A stretch of 64,000 nucleotides of DNA from Bradyrhizobium algeriense (GCF_036924595.1 NZ_JAZHRV010000001.1:434001-498000); one strand, 5' to 3'; numbered from the stretch's first letter, positions 8,013 through 15,843 are shown. Notes: generated by a model from the letters alone, not told the origin. Numbers and translations are program-made.

Positions 8013-8052
8013 CTGCGAAACCAACTCACTTCATCTCCTCCAGCAACTTCTT
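8013..8052 (-). pseudogene. 3' fragment of an HGGxxG-type gene
   Basis: This 40-nt stretch matches 10425-10464 at about 35 positions. Read on the minus strand it ends KKLLEEMK-stop where the intact gene ends RKLLGEMK-stop, and the similarity continues past the stop. It is best read as the leftover end of a second copy whose body was lost. Confidence 0.5.
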
Positions 8053-8243
8053 AATTGGGGTGACAGTGCACGAAAATGCACCGCCCCGCCGAGACCATCG
8101 CGCGTCGTTGGCTGCAGACGGCCTATGAGAAGATGACGGCGAAGAGGGCCAAGGGTTGACGTCAGCGAGGCGCAGCCCGCGATTGCTGACGAACGTCGCG
8201 GGACAAGCAGCCTCACGCATGGCAAAAACGGCAACTGTCCCTT

Positions 8244-8319
8244 AGAGCATGATCCGGAAAAGTGGAAGCCGGTTTTCCCTCGCGACGTCAGTGGAACGCG
8301 TTGCGCGGAGATCATGCTC
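8244..8319. repeat. Dispersed rhizobial repeat with GAGCATGATC ends
   Basis: Bounded by the perfect inverted pair GAGCATGATC (8245-8254) and GATCATGCTC (8310-8319), with the familiar interior CGGAAAAGTGGAAGCCGGTTTTCC. This element occurs in many copies in Bradyrhizobium, Rhizobium and Mesorhizobium intergenic regions. It lies just beyond the 3' end of the gene at 8339-9571. Confidence 0.75.
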
Positions 8320-8338
8320 AAACAAAAGATGAGCAAAG

Positions 8339-9571
8339 CTATTGAGCCGCCGTCACCCGCAACGATTTCCTCAGAGCCCGTTGGGGGCTCGATTCCGGAT
8401 CCGCGATCGGGCGGCGGTAGGTCGCGACGCGGCGCAGCCAGCCGACCTCGAAGACACGGTTGGATGGAAGGTTGCGAACCCTCTGCTGCAGGACGAACTG
8501 CGCCGCATCGGCGAATTCGGCGCGCACGGCCTTCGGATCGCCGGTCACGCCGTTCATCTTGAGCAGCACCTGCTTGAGACCCCAACCCTGCCGCCGCCCG
8601 GTCTCCCTGTTCATGGCGGCTTCGTTCGGGTTGGTGCCCTCGCCCTTGAAGTTGATGTAGTCGATCAGCGGATAAAAATTCTCGGAGGCGCGAATGACGC
8701 GCGTGAACTGGATGACGATATGTTCGCGCTCCGTGCCGTCGGGCGTCGTCTTGAGGATCTTCTCCATCGCACCTTGCGCCCGCGCCACCATGAATTGCGT
8801 CTGCTCCGGCACGGTGTCGAGTAGAAACTGCCTCAACTCTTTCATCTGCGGTGAGTTGGCGTTCCTCCTGAACTCGGCCCGGCTTGTCCACGGGTTCGCC
8901 GGAATTTGCGTCTGGTCCAGCCAGGCGGGCAAACGCACGTTCTTCTTGCGCATGAATTCGAGCAGGGCCGGAAAGCTCTCCTCGAAAGGCAGCCATTTGC
9001 CGACAGGAAACCAGATGAAATGACCGATGCCTAAGGAAGCGAATTCCTCGTTCGCACTCCATGCCGTGATCGCATCAGGTTTTCCGCCTGTTTCATTCAG
9101 CCAGATCTTCTGGCCGATCTTCTTCGCCAGATCGCCCGGCAAGACGAGCTGTGGTACAGGTAAATCCTTGGCCTCGGGGCTCGATTTCCGTGCTTCCGGC
9201 ATTTGAACGGCAGCTTCCGGCGCTGGCTTCTGCACCTCGGGCTGTCGCAGGACTGTTTCGGGTTCCGACTTCTGCGTGCGGGATGGTTGCGCGACGCCAG
9301 GCCCACCCTGCTCCTGTGCGTTATCAGCGACGCGCGTCTGGGCCGGCGCGGCTGTTTCCGCCAATGCCGTTTGCGTCGCCATGCCAGCGACGATGACACA
9401 TGAGAGCAGCAATGAGCCGCAAGCAAGCACCTTCGCGCTGTACTGTCCGGCTTTCGCTTGCCGTGCCGTTCTCCTGCTGCTACCCGCGCGCCAGCGGCCA
9501 ATGAAATCACCGCCCATGTCCATGTTTCCGAAGGCTAGCCTGACGGGAAGGGTCGTGCGAGCGAACAACAC
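8339..9571 (-). CDS. Exported or anchored conserved protein with lysozyme-like E...GIGH motif
   Basis: A 410-residue protein with a GTG start at 9571; an ATG at 9523 is an alternative. A basic N-terminus leads to a hydrophobic segment (about 47-70, VLACGSLLLSCVIVAG), then an Ala/Pro/Glu-rich linker of roughly 75 residues, then a conserved domain from about 145. That domain starts KIGQKIWLNETGGK and contains EFASLGIGHFIWFPVGKW. The Glu of NETGG and the following GIGH recall T4-lysozyme-like (GH24) active sites, though the spacing is longer (about 21 residues). The family is widespread but unnamed to me. A cell-wall-acting periplasmic enzyme is a reasonable inference. Confidence 0.7.
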   Translation of the reverse strand: MLFARTTLPVRLAFGNMDMGGDFIGRWRAGSSRRTARQAKAGQYSAKVLACGSLLLSCVIVAGMATQTALAETAAPAQTRVADNAQEQGGPGVAQPSRTQKSEPETVLRQPEVQKPAPEAAVQMPEARKSSPEAKDLPVPQLVLPGDLAKKIGQKIWLNETGGKPDAITAWSANEEFASLGIGHFIWFPVGKWLPFEESFPALLEFMRKKNVRLPAWLDQTQIPANPWTSRAEFRRNANSPQMKELRQFLLDTVPEQTQFMVARAQGAMEKILKTTPDGTEREHIVIQFTRVIRASENFYPLIDYINFKGEGTNPNEAAMNRETGRRQGWGLKQVLLKMNGVTGDPKAVRAEFADAAQFVLQQRVRNLPSNRVFEVGWLRRVATYRRPIADPESSPQRALRKSLRVTAAQ

Positions 9572-9691
9572 GATGCGTATGGCGAAATCGTGGGGTCATA
9601 GTGGCGGCCCGGTGCCGGCGCCACATGGGCGACAATCCTGCGCATCGCGCCGACGAGGGGGGCGAGAAAGCGGTCCCTACGCGGCTTCTTC

Positions 9692-9720
9692 TTGACAAAC
9701 TGTATCCAGTTAGATACATT
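9692..9720 (+). promoter_or_regulatory. Promoter and operator of the toxin-antitoxin operon
   Basis: The -35 TTGACA (9692-9697) and -10-like TACATT (9715-9720) are spaced 17 bp. Between and overlapping them is TGTATC-CAGTTA-GATACA (9701-9718), with perfect 6-bp inverted arms, the expected place for an autorepressor site. The toxin ATG is 6 bases downstream, so the transcript is nearly leaderless. Confidence 0.7.
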
Positions 9721-9725
9721 TGGCC

Positions 9726-10031
9726 ATGAACACGCTCATTCGGTCATCCGTCTTTTCCGATTGGCTGAATAGCTTGAAAGATCAGAAGGCCAAGGCGCGG
9801 ATACTGCACCGGTTGTCGCAAGCCTCCCTGGGCAATTTCGGGGATTGCGAGCCGGTAGGCGAAGGCGTCTCGGAAATGCGTATCCACCATGGTCCGGGAT
9901 TCCGTGTCTATTTCGTGCGTGATGGTGCCGCCGTCTATGTGCTGCTTTGCGGTGGCGACAAGTCCAGCCAGCGCCGCGATATCGCCAAGGCAAAGCGCAT
10001 GGCGAGGGAATTGAAGGAGAGCGGGCGATGA
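9726..10031 (+). CDS. Type II toxin, RelE/HigB superfamily (addiction-module killer)
   Basis: A 101-residue protein. The ATG at 9726 is preferred over a TTG at 9720, which falls inside the promoter. FSDWLNSLKDQKAKARILHRL, then GVSEMRIHHGPGFRVYFV, and the C-terminal KAKRMARELKE fit the 'addiction module killer protein' branch of the RelE/ParE fold. These toxins usually cleave mRNA at the ribosome. The stop overlaps the antitoxin start (ATGA, 10028-10031), so the pair is translationally coupled, with the toxin first as in HigBA-type modules. Confidence 0.88.
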   Translation: MNTLIRSSVFSDWLNSLKDQKAKARILHRLSQASLGNFGDCEPVGEGVSEMRIHHGPGFRVYFVRDGAAVYVLLCGGDKSSQRRDIAKAKRMARELKESGR

Positions 10032-10411
10032 AGAAGGCCAAAGCCAAGGGAAACGTAAAGGAAAACGTCAAGGCAAACGCGAACGCAAAGGTCACTTACG
10101 CGCCATTCGAGGTCGCTGACTATCTCGATAGTGAGGAAGCGATTGCGGAATATCTTTCGCTCGCAGCCCGCGACGAAAACCCCGGCGTATTGCTCAAGGC
10201 GCTTGGTGACGTGGCCAAGGCGCGCGGCATGGCCGAGGTCGCGAAGGCGTCCGGTCTCGGCCGCGAAAGCCTCTACAAGACGCTGGCACCGGGTGCCAAG
10301 CCGCGTTTCGAAACGATTGCCACCATCATGCGGGCGCTGAATGTCGGGTTTTCAATCGAAAGCAGGTTGCCAGTGCGAGCGAAGAAGGCCCGCAAGTTGA
10401 AAGCGGCGTAG
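10028..10411 (+). CDS. HigA-like antitoxin (addiction-module antidote)
   Basis: A 127-residue protein. The C-terminal two thirds is the antidote domain: FEVADYLDSEEAIAEYLSLA, then an HTH in GMAEVAKASGLGRESLYKTL (about 77-96) and RFETIATIMRALNVGF. The HTH should bind the operator at 9701-9718. Unusual is the N-terminal tail of about 21 residues, KKAKAKGNVKENVKANANAK, a Lys/Asn/Ala near-repeat not expected in this family. The Lys-rich C-terminus (AKKARKLKAA) is more typical. Confidence 0.88.
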   Translation: MKKAKAKGNVKENVKANANAKVTYAPFEVADYLDSEEAIAEYLSLAARDENPGVLLKALGDVAKARGMAEVAKASGLGRESLYKTLAPGAKPRFETIATIMRALNVGFSIESRLPVRAKKARKLKAA

Positions 10412-10437
10412 GTGGCCAGCGAGGCTGCGAAACCCAC

Positions 10438-10704
10438 TCACTTCATCTCCCCCAGCAGCTTCCGCGTTTCACCCAACAAAGCCCGAATCTGCCTTCGCTC
10501 GGCGATCGCATCCCTGGTGAACAGGCCGTGCTTGCGCGCGTTCTGGTTTGCTCTTGGCGCGCCGGACCCCTGTGCTCCGCCATGCATGCGGCAGCGCTTC
10601 CTGCCGTGCACCGCCGGCGAACGGCACGCGCCACTGGCGCGGGTTTTGGCGCCACAACGCGGGCTCGCCAGCATCGGGCCGGTGTTTTTGATGTGATCGC
10701 TCAC
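10438..10704 (-). CDS. HGGxxG-motif small protein
   Basis: An 88-residue basic, Cys-containing protein with a GTG start. CGAKTRASGACRSPAVHGRK is followed by RCRMHGGAQGSGAP and NARKHGLFTRDAI, the hallmark of the 'HGGxxG motif' proteins frequent in rhizobial and phage-related DNA. The conserved Cys and His residues suggest a small metal-binding fold. Function is unknown; many sit next to terminase-like or recombination genes. It starts 8 nt after the stop of the upstream gene on the same strand. A similar 3' fragment survives at 8013-8052. Confidence 0.7.
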   Translation of the reverse strand: MSDHIKNTGPMLASPRCGAKTRASGACRSPAVHGRKRCRMHGGAQGSGAPRANQNARKHGLFTRDAIAERRQIRALLGETRKLLGEMK

Positions 10705-10712
10705 GCCTGTGC

Positions 10713-11363
10713 TTACCGCTTGGCGTCAGCGGAATCGCGCCTTCGCCTGGAGCCCGAGCCCTTCGGCGCCTTCCGCGCTTCGGATGCCGGGTCCTTGTCC
10801 GATACGATCACGCGCGCATGCTGCGTGACGTTGCCGACAATGGCCTTGCCGCCATCGCCCACCGACACGTTCTGCACGGTGATGGCAGGCTCGCCATGGC
10901 TCCGGTAGCGGTTGAGCGCCTCGATCTGGGCGGGAAACGTGCGGGCGAGCCTGCCCAATGCGCGGGCGGCGCTGTCGTGCTGGGCGAGATCGTCCGCATT
11001 CGCAAGGTGATGGGCACATCGCATCGCCATCACATGAACGGAAACCATCTGCGCCACCAGCATGGCTTCGATGGAATCCCGGGGCTTGATGCTCTTCACC
11101 ATCGAAATCATGAAGGAGAGGTTGACCTCGTCAGGACTCTCGCCGCTCACGCTGGCCTTTACCAATTGCCTGATAATGCCATGCATCGCTTCGCGATCGG
11201 CAACCCCCAGGGTGTCAGCCATCAGCCGTTCGCCGAGCTCCTGATCGGGATGGTCGATGGCGAAGCCGTGCGACTGAAGCTTTATTCGCGGGGCTGCGGC
11301 AGCTTTGGTCTGGTCAGTTGCGGCGATCGCCGCTGGCATCGCGAGGTCCGGAGCGGTGTTCAT
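10713..11363 (-). CDS. Hypothetical accessory-region protein
   Basis: A 216-residue protein. The ATG at 11363 has AAGGA eight bases upstream, better than the start at 11396. It is mostly helical: an Ala-rich N-terminus, DHPDQELGERLMADTLGVAD, and a central region with paired Met and His residues (AQMVSVHVMAMRCAHHL). The tail is highly charged (SRRRRDSADAKR). I do not recognise a family. It pairs with the HGGxxG gene (8-nt gap), an arrangement I associate with cryptic prophage or mobile segments, but nothing defines its job. Confidence 0.65.
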   Translation of the reverse strand: MNTAPDLAMPAAIAATDQTKAAAAPRIKLQSHGFAIDHPDQELGERLMADTLGVADREAMHGIIRQLVKASVSGESPDEVNLSFMISMVKSIKPRDSIEAMLVAQMVSVHVMAMRCAHHLANADDLAQHDSAARALGRLARTFPAQIEALNRYRSHGEPAITVQNVSVGDGGKAIVGNVTQHARVIVSDKDPASEARKAPKGSGSRRRRDSADAKR

Positions 11364-11600
11364 GTCGAGATTCCTTGAGGAATGCGCGCGGGGCAAGCGC
11401 GCGGTTCGGCCACGCGCAGGCGATCGTTCGCCGCGGTGATCCCTGCAGTTTCAATGGTGGGTGAGGATTTGAGCCGCAATCGCACCGACCAGCCCGCTAT
11501 TGCGGAGCGACGGGGATTTCAGAGGTTGCGGGATGATGAAGGAATGCCGCTGATTTGCCCGACGTGTCAAGTTGCTTCTTCGAATGACGGCGGCCGGCTG

Positions 11601-11636
11601 CTACTTTGCATGAGGTTGTTTTCGATATTTTGGGAG
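11601..11636. repeat. Dispersed repeat, copy 1 (pair with 43610-43645)
   Basis: CTACTTTGCATGAGGTTGTT and the next bases match 43610-43645 at about 30 of 35 positions. Both copies sit just beyond the 3' end of a gene. The surrounding gap (11364-11660) holds nothing else I can support. Confidence 0.6.
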
Positions 11637-11660
11637 TGTGCATGTCGGAAGCGCAGCTTC

Positions 11661-12569
11661 CTATTCCTTCTTCCCGGACTGCCTCAGCTTGAAATGCCCG
11701 AACGCGGTAGCGATCGGCTTCGCCGCATCCTCCTGCCAGGCCTGCGCCTGGAAGGCGACGATGCGCTGGCCCTGTCGGACGATTGAAACATTCGCAAAGC
11801 TGTCCAGCGCACGTCCCGAACGCAAATAGTTGATGGTCAGCCCGATCGGCTTTGGCGGCGTTGCAATGCCGAGTTCGCGCGCCACACCGACAATCGCAGT
11901 CGTTTCCAGGAAGGCACCGGTGATGCCGCCGTGGATGGCGGGCAGCACCGGATTGCCGATGATCTTCGGCGAGAAAGGCATGCGCAGCGCGCCGTCTTCA
12001 GTGGGGCGGATGCCGAGGCAGCGGGCAAACGGGCTTTTGGCGAATGGGCCTGAGTTATCTTCGGGCGCGTCAAGGACCGGCACCTCATGCGCTTCCCAGT
12101 CCTGCAGCATGTTCGTGCGGTTGGCGCCGATCATGAAGCACGCGGCGGCGGTCGCGACAGGATCCTGCTCGGTTTCCTGATAGGCGGTCGAGCGCACGAA
12201 GGCGATGGAACGCGTGACGTGGTAGCAGATCGAATGCGCTTTGATATCGAGACCGGGTTTGGCCGGCTTCTGGTAGTCGATGCGCAGATCAAGCGTCGCG
12301 ATCGCGCGGTTGCCGTCGAGCGCCAGCTGCACCGCCATGCCGCAACTCTCGTCGAGCATGGCGGTGACCACGCCGCCGTGGATCACGCCGGTTTCCGTGT
12401 CGCCGGCGAAGACGGATTGGTAGGGCAGGCTGGACCAGGCCTCGCCGCGCTCGGCACGATCGATGCGAAGTCCGCTGGCGCGGCCATAGAGAGACCGGCG
12501 TTCCGCGATCGCCTTCGCCAGTTTGTCGAACGGCAGCGGCTGCCCCTCATCTGTCGAGATTTCAGACAT
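11661..12569 (-). CDS. Double-hotdog PaaI-type acyl-CoA thioesterase
   Basis: A 302-residue protein with two tandem hotdog domains. The first has GVIHGGVVTAMLDESCGMAV (HGG at 64-66) and the second has PAIHGGITGAFLETTAIVGV (HGG at 213-215). Each HGG motif marks the turn before the central helix of the PaaI-like thioesterase fold, and RIDYQKPAKPG is the typical strand pair. The family hydrolyses acyl- or aryl-CoA thioesters. No catabolic neighbours point to a substrate. Fusion of two domains replaces the usual homodimer. Confidence 0.8.
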   Translation of the reverse strand: MSEISTDEGQPLPFDKLAKAIAERRSLYGRASGLRIDRAERGEAWSSLPYQSVFAGDTETGVIHGGVVTAMLDESCGMAVQLALDGNRAIATLDLRIDYQKPAKPGLDIKAHSICYHVTRSIAFVRSTAYQETEQDPVATAAACFMIGANRTNMLQDWEAHEVPVLDAPEDNSGPFAKSPFARCLGIRPTEDGALRMPFSPKIIGNPVLPAIHGGITGAFLETTAIVGVARELGIATPPKPIGLTINYLRSGRALDSFANVSIVRQGQRIVAFQAQAWQEDAAKPIATAFGHFKLRQSGKKE

Positions 12570-12605
12570 GCTGGCGGTTTAGCATGCCGCCGGGATGAAT
12601 TGTGC

Positions 12606-12670
12606 AGCAATATGCATCAGGTGCCGGCATCTCCGGAGGTGGTTGTCGGTCCGAGGATCTGCCTCTATTT
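12606..12670. repeat. Diverged direct repeat, copy A
   Basis: 65 bp, about 77% identical to 13214-13278. Several differences are third-codon changes in one frame, where both copies read xSxxHxxxASxEVVVxPxICLY. The ends of the similarity are sharp. It may be a relic of a coding exon-like block duplicated on both sides of the small gene at 12711-12902. Confidence 0.55.
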
Positions 12671-12710
12671 AACCCGACCTTCGAAAATTCTTGATTGCAG
12701 GTTGGGGGCA

Positions 12711-12902
12711 CTAAGACCGCAAAACGTCTTGAATGCGATCATCACCCCTGGATGTATCGCGACCCGCTACCGTCGCTTGGCTTGAGGCCGGCCTCGATGA
12801 TCTTTCGATGCACTCAATGTCTTCTCGTAATTTCTTCAGCTCGAAATACGCTTTGACGAAGTTGAAATCAGCTGAAGTAGCCGTAGCGGGACGTTTGCGC
12901 AT
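12711..12902 (-). CDS. Small hypothetical protein
   Basis: A 63-residue protein. Support comes from a strong ribosome site, GGAGGGATTGAA directly before the ATG at 12902, and from sensible composition: basic N-terminus MRKRPATATS, then a helical core (FVKAYFELKKLREDIECIE). No family recognised. It lies between the two diverged repeats. Absence of longer conservation evidence keeps confidence modest. Confidence 0.4.
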   Translation of the reverse strand: MRKRPATATSADFNFVKAYFELKKLREDIECIERSSRPASSQATVAGRDTSRGDDRIQDVLRS

Positions 12903-13371
12903 TTCAATCCCTCCGCTCTCTCCAAGAATCTATAGATCGTAGCGTGTGCGCTCGAAAAACGGAGCGTGCGGACTCGTAGAGGTCAAACCACGTAGCCCTC
13001 GACGAGCCCGCAACCACCGCGCCGCTTTGGTGGCCCCCCGTCGTGCACACTTGCTGATGGTTTGCGCAGAGTCTGTAGCGCCGCGAGCACAACAACACTG
13101 AACTCGCGAATGTGGTAACGGAGTTACAGCTGGTTCCCGCTGTTGGCCGCTTACCCCAAATCTTCCCGTCCCCTCTGACGAGGCTACCGTCGCGATGAGT
13201 GCCAAAGATGTGGAGCGATACGCATGATGCGTCGGCATCGGTGGAGGTGGTCGTCGACCCGAAAATCTGCCTCTATTGGAAAGACGGCCTGCACGTAGCC
13301 GGCCCTGGGTGTCTGCGGAGTGGCTGCCGGCCTTGCCGGAGCCTAAAGTTCTTGCGTGGGAGAGCGGCGAT
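12903..13371. other. Gene-free repeat-rich stretch
   Basis: About 470 nt between the small gene and the D-aminoacylase start. Besides repeat copy B (13214-13278) I see no gene with a ribosome site and plausible codon use. Short open frames here look like chance or decayed coding DNA. Confidence 0.5.
13214..13278. repeat. Diverged direct repeat, copy B
   Basis: Second copy of the 65-bp block at 12606-12670, in the same orientation about 610 bp away. It shares GGAGGTGGT and ATCTGCCTCTATT exactly. It ends about 95 bp before the D-aminoacylase start. Confidence 0.55.
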
Positions 13372-14862
13372 ATGGGTAGTTTGGTGATCAGTGGCGGCCG
13401 GGTGGTGGATCCGGCGAGCGGGATGGACGCCATTGGCGATGTGGCGGTGGTGGATGGCCAGGTCTCCGCTGTCGGCACCGGGCTCGGCGGCGCCGAACGG
13501 GTGATCGACGCGACCGGGCTGGTGGTGGCTCCTGGCTTCATCGACCTGCACGCGCACGGCCAGTCGATCCCGGCCGACCGCATGCAGGCGTTCGACGGGG
13601 TGACGACGACGCTCGACCTCGAGGCGGGCGTATTGCCGGTCGCATCCTGGTATCGGCGCCAGGCCGCGCATGGGCGCGTGCTGAACTACGGCGCCGCCGC
13701 CAACTGGGCTTTTGCGCGCATCGGCGCGATGACCGGCTCCAACGCGGAAAGCTCGCTGGAGGCGTTCGGCAATGCCATGCGCGATCGCCGCTGGATCGAC
13801 AACGTGGCCAGCGACACGGAGGTGGCCGGCATCCTCGACCGCCTTGCAATTGGATTGAACGAGGGTGGCATCGGCATCGGCATCCTCAACGCCTATGCCC
13901 CGGGCGCCGGCGTGCAGGAGCTGACCGCGGTGTGCCAGCTCGCGGCGGCGCATGATGTCGCGACCTTCACCCACGTAGCCTACATGTCCCGCATCGACCC
14001 GGAAAGCGCCGCCGAGGCCTATATCCGCCTGATCGGCTATGCCGGCGCCACCGGCGCGCACATGCACATCTGCCACTTCAACTCCTCCAGCAAGACCGAC
14101 GTGGAGCGGTGCGCCGTGCTGGTGGCCAAGGCGCAGGCGCAGGGCCTGCCGATCACGGTGGAGGCCTATCCGTACGGCACCGGTTCGACGGTGCTGGCGG
14201 CGGCCTTCTTCAGCGATCCGGATTTCGAGGCGCGCAATGGACTAGGCTACGATTCGGTGCAGCGGGTGACCGACGGGCGGCGCTTCCGCGACCGCAAGGA
14301 GCTGCTGGCAGCGCAGGCGGAGGAGCCGTCCACGCTGGTGCTGTGGCATATCCTGGATACGGAGAACAATCCGCACCATCGTGACCTCCTGGACATATCG
14401 GTGCTCTATCCCGGCGGCGCGATCGCGTCCGACGCGATGCCCTGGACGCTGTCGGACGGCAGCGCTTACACCGGCGACGCCTGGCCGCTGCCTGACGACG
14501 CCACCTCGCATCCGCGCTCGGCGGGTTGCTTCACCCGTTTCATCCGCGAGTGGGTGCGTGAGCGCAAGACGCTGTCGCTGCTGGAAGGCGTCCGCAAATG
14601 CGCGCTGATCCCGGCGGAGATCCTTTCCCACAGCACGCCCGCGATGCGTACCAAGGGAAGGCTGCAGCCAGGCGCGGATGCCGACATTGTCGTGTTCGAT
14701 TTCGAGGCGCTGACGGACCGGGCGACTTTCTCGGCGATGAACCGTCCGTCAGAGGGCGTCCGGCATCTGGTGGTCAGCGGCGAGCCGCTAATCAGCGATG
14801 GCGTGCTGGATGTGGCGGCGAGGCCCGGCCGGCCGGTGCGCCGGCCCATTGCCGAGAGTTGA
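13372..14862 (+). CDS. N-acyl-D-amino-acid deacylase family amidohydrolase
   Basis: A 496-residue protein. The ATG at 13372 (GGGAGAGC upstream) fits the family N-terminus LVISGGRVVDPASG. Metal-site residues: HAH (60-62), H201, the HMHICH cluster (230-235) and D354 in SDAMPW. The position held by a bridging Cys in Alcaligenes D-aminoacylase looks like Glu here (DLEAG, about E84), as in several relatives. The family removes acyl groups from N-acyl-D-amino acids in a zinc-dependent reaction. The GTPase gene follows after 2 nt, so they are cotranscribed. Confidence 0.85.
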   Translation: MGSLVISGGRVVDPASGMDAIGDVAVVDGQVSAVGTGLGGAERVIDATGLVVAPGFIDLHAHGQSIPADRMQAFDGVTTTLDLEAGVLPVASWYRRQAAHGRVLNYGAAANWAFARIGAMTGSNAESSLEAFGNAMRDRRWIDNVASDTEVAGILDRLAIGLNEGGIGIGILNAYAPGAGVQELTAVCQLAAAHDVATFTHVAYMSRIDPESAAEAYIRLIGYAGATGAHMHICHFNSSSKTDVERCAVLVAKAQAQGLPITVEAYPYGTGSTVLAAAFFSDPDFEARNGLGYDSVQRVTDGRRFRDRKELLAAQAEEPSTLVLWHILDTENNPHHRDLLDISVLYPGGAIASDAMPWTLSDGSAYTGDAWPLPDDATSHPRSAGCFTRFIREWVRERKTLSLLEGVRKCALIPAEILSHSTPAMRTKGRLQPGADADIVVFDFEALTDRATFSAMNRPSEGVRHLVVSGEPLISDGVLDVAARPGRPVRRPIAES

Positions 14863-14864
14863 TT

Positions 14865-15809
14865 GTGCCGGTCCCGATCCTGCTGGTCACCGGTTTCCTC
14901 GGGGCAGGCAAGACTACGGTCGTGAACCACCTGCTGGCGCATGCCGAGGGGCGGCGGATCGCCGCCGTGGTCAACGATTTCGGCGCGATCAACATTGATG
15001 CGGAGCTGGTCGCGGGCGCCAGCGATGGGGTGGTCAGCCTGAGCAACGGCTGCATCTGCTGCTCGCTGGAAGGCGATCTCTTGCGCACGCTCGCCGCCCT
15101 GCTGCGGCGTGATCCGCGGCCGGAGTTCATCGTGATCGAAACCAGCGGGGTCGCCGATCCCTCGGATATCGTGCGCAACCTGATGGATCCGATGATCTGG
15201 CGGGAGGCGCCGCTGGAAACGGTGCTATGTGTGGTGGACACGACGACAACTGAAGAAGCGTTGAACGACGCGTTGCTGCGCTCTCAGCTGCGGGCAGCCG
15301 ACGTGGTGGCGCTGAGCAAGGTGGACCTGGTGGACGCGGCGGGTCGCGCAAAGCTGCGCGATGTCGTCCGGGCACTGCGTCCGGCGGCGGTGGTGGTCGA
15401 TGCCCTGCATGGCGAAGTCCCCGCAGCGCTGCTGTTCCCCGCGGATTTGGACCGCGTGCCCGCGCCGCGCGAGATGGGGCCGCGACGGCCGGCAGTTGAC
15501 CGGTTCGAGACGCTGAGCTGGACATCGGAACATCTGGTGTCGCTCCCGCGGCTGCAGCAGGCGATCGGCCGGCTGGCGCCGAAGCTCGCCCGGGCGAAGG
15601 GGTTGTTCGAGACCGTGGAGCAGCCGGGGCGGCTGACGGTATTTCAGCTCGCCGGCGGGCGCGCGACGTTGGCACCGGGCGGGGCGCTGCCGGCCGGGGC
15701 ACTGCCGGCCGGGGTAGCGCGGGCGCGGATGGTATTCATTGCCGAGATTGGTGTTCTCTCGACCGCCGAGATCGACAGGGTCATGGAAGCGTGCATCGAA
15801 GCCGGGTGA
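14865..15809 (+). CDS. CobW/COG0523-family GTPase, probable metal chaperone
   Basis: A 314-residue G3E GTPase with a GTG start (a TTG overlapping the upstream stop is possible). Walker A GFLGAGKTT is at 10-18, the metal-binding CxCC (GCICC, C63-C66) is intact, ETSGVADP is switch II, and SKVDL replaces the usual NKxD base-recognition motif. COG0523 proteins insert metals, often zinc, into partner enzymes. Coupling to a zinc amidohydrolase suggests that enzyme as the client. A 15-nt tandem repeat near 15690-15717 encodes a duplicated L-P-A-G-A-type unit. A 14-bp hairpin follows the stop. Confidence 0.85.
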   Translation: MPVPILLVTGFLGAGKTTVVNHLLAHAEGRRIAAVVNDFGAINIDAELVAGASDGVVSLSNGCICCSLEGDLLRTLAALLRRDPRPEFIVIETSGVADPSDIVRNLMDPMIWREAPLETVLCVVDTTTTEEALNDALLRSQLRAADVVALSKVDLVDAAGRAKLRDVVRALRPAAVVVDALHGEVPAALLFPADLDRVPAPREMGPRRPAVDRFETLSWTSEHLVSLPRLQQAIGRLAPKLARAKGLFETVEQPGRLTVFQLAGGRATLAPGGALPAGALPAGVARARMVFIAEIGVLSTAEIDRVMEACIEAG

Positions 15810-15843
15810 AGTCGCGTCCGGCAATCGAATGCCGGACGCGACT
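15810..15843. terminator. Bidirectional hairpin between convergent genes
   Basis: The perfect 14-bp arms AGTCGCGTCCGGCA and TGCCGGACGCGACT close over the 6-nt loop ATCGAA, starting right after the GTPase stop and 21 nt beyond the dctP-like stop on the other strand. No T-tract on either side, so it may stabilise 3' ends or terminate only partially. Confidence 0.65.

Larger units (their letters stand above)
7924..8338. other. Gene-free stretch with remnants and a repeat
   Basis: About 415 nt without a convincing gene. It holds a 40-bp fragment similar to the 3' end of the HGGxxG gene (8013-8052), a rhizobial palindromic element (8244-8319) and a tiny open frame at 8076-8159 with no ribosome site. 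The mix looks like rearranged DNA at the boundary between two accessory segments. Confidence 0.6.

Noticed and set aside
8076..8159. 27-codon open frame MHRPAETIARRW...
   Set aside because: No ribosome site and no recognised family; lies in a stretch of decayed fragments.
4293..13371. Complete integrative element with integrase and att sites
   Set aside because: No integrase or transposase gene was found and no second copy of the tRNA-Glu 3' end was noticed, so only an island-like composition can be claimed.
15810..15843. Standard rho-independent terminator
   Set aside because: The hairpin is perfect but neither strand has a T-tract, so only a bidirectional 3'-end hairpin is claimed.
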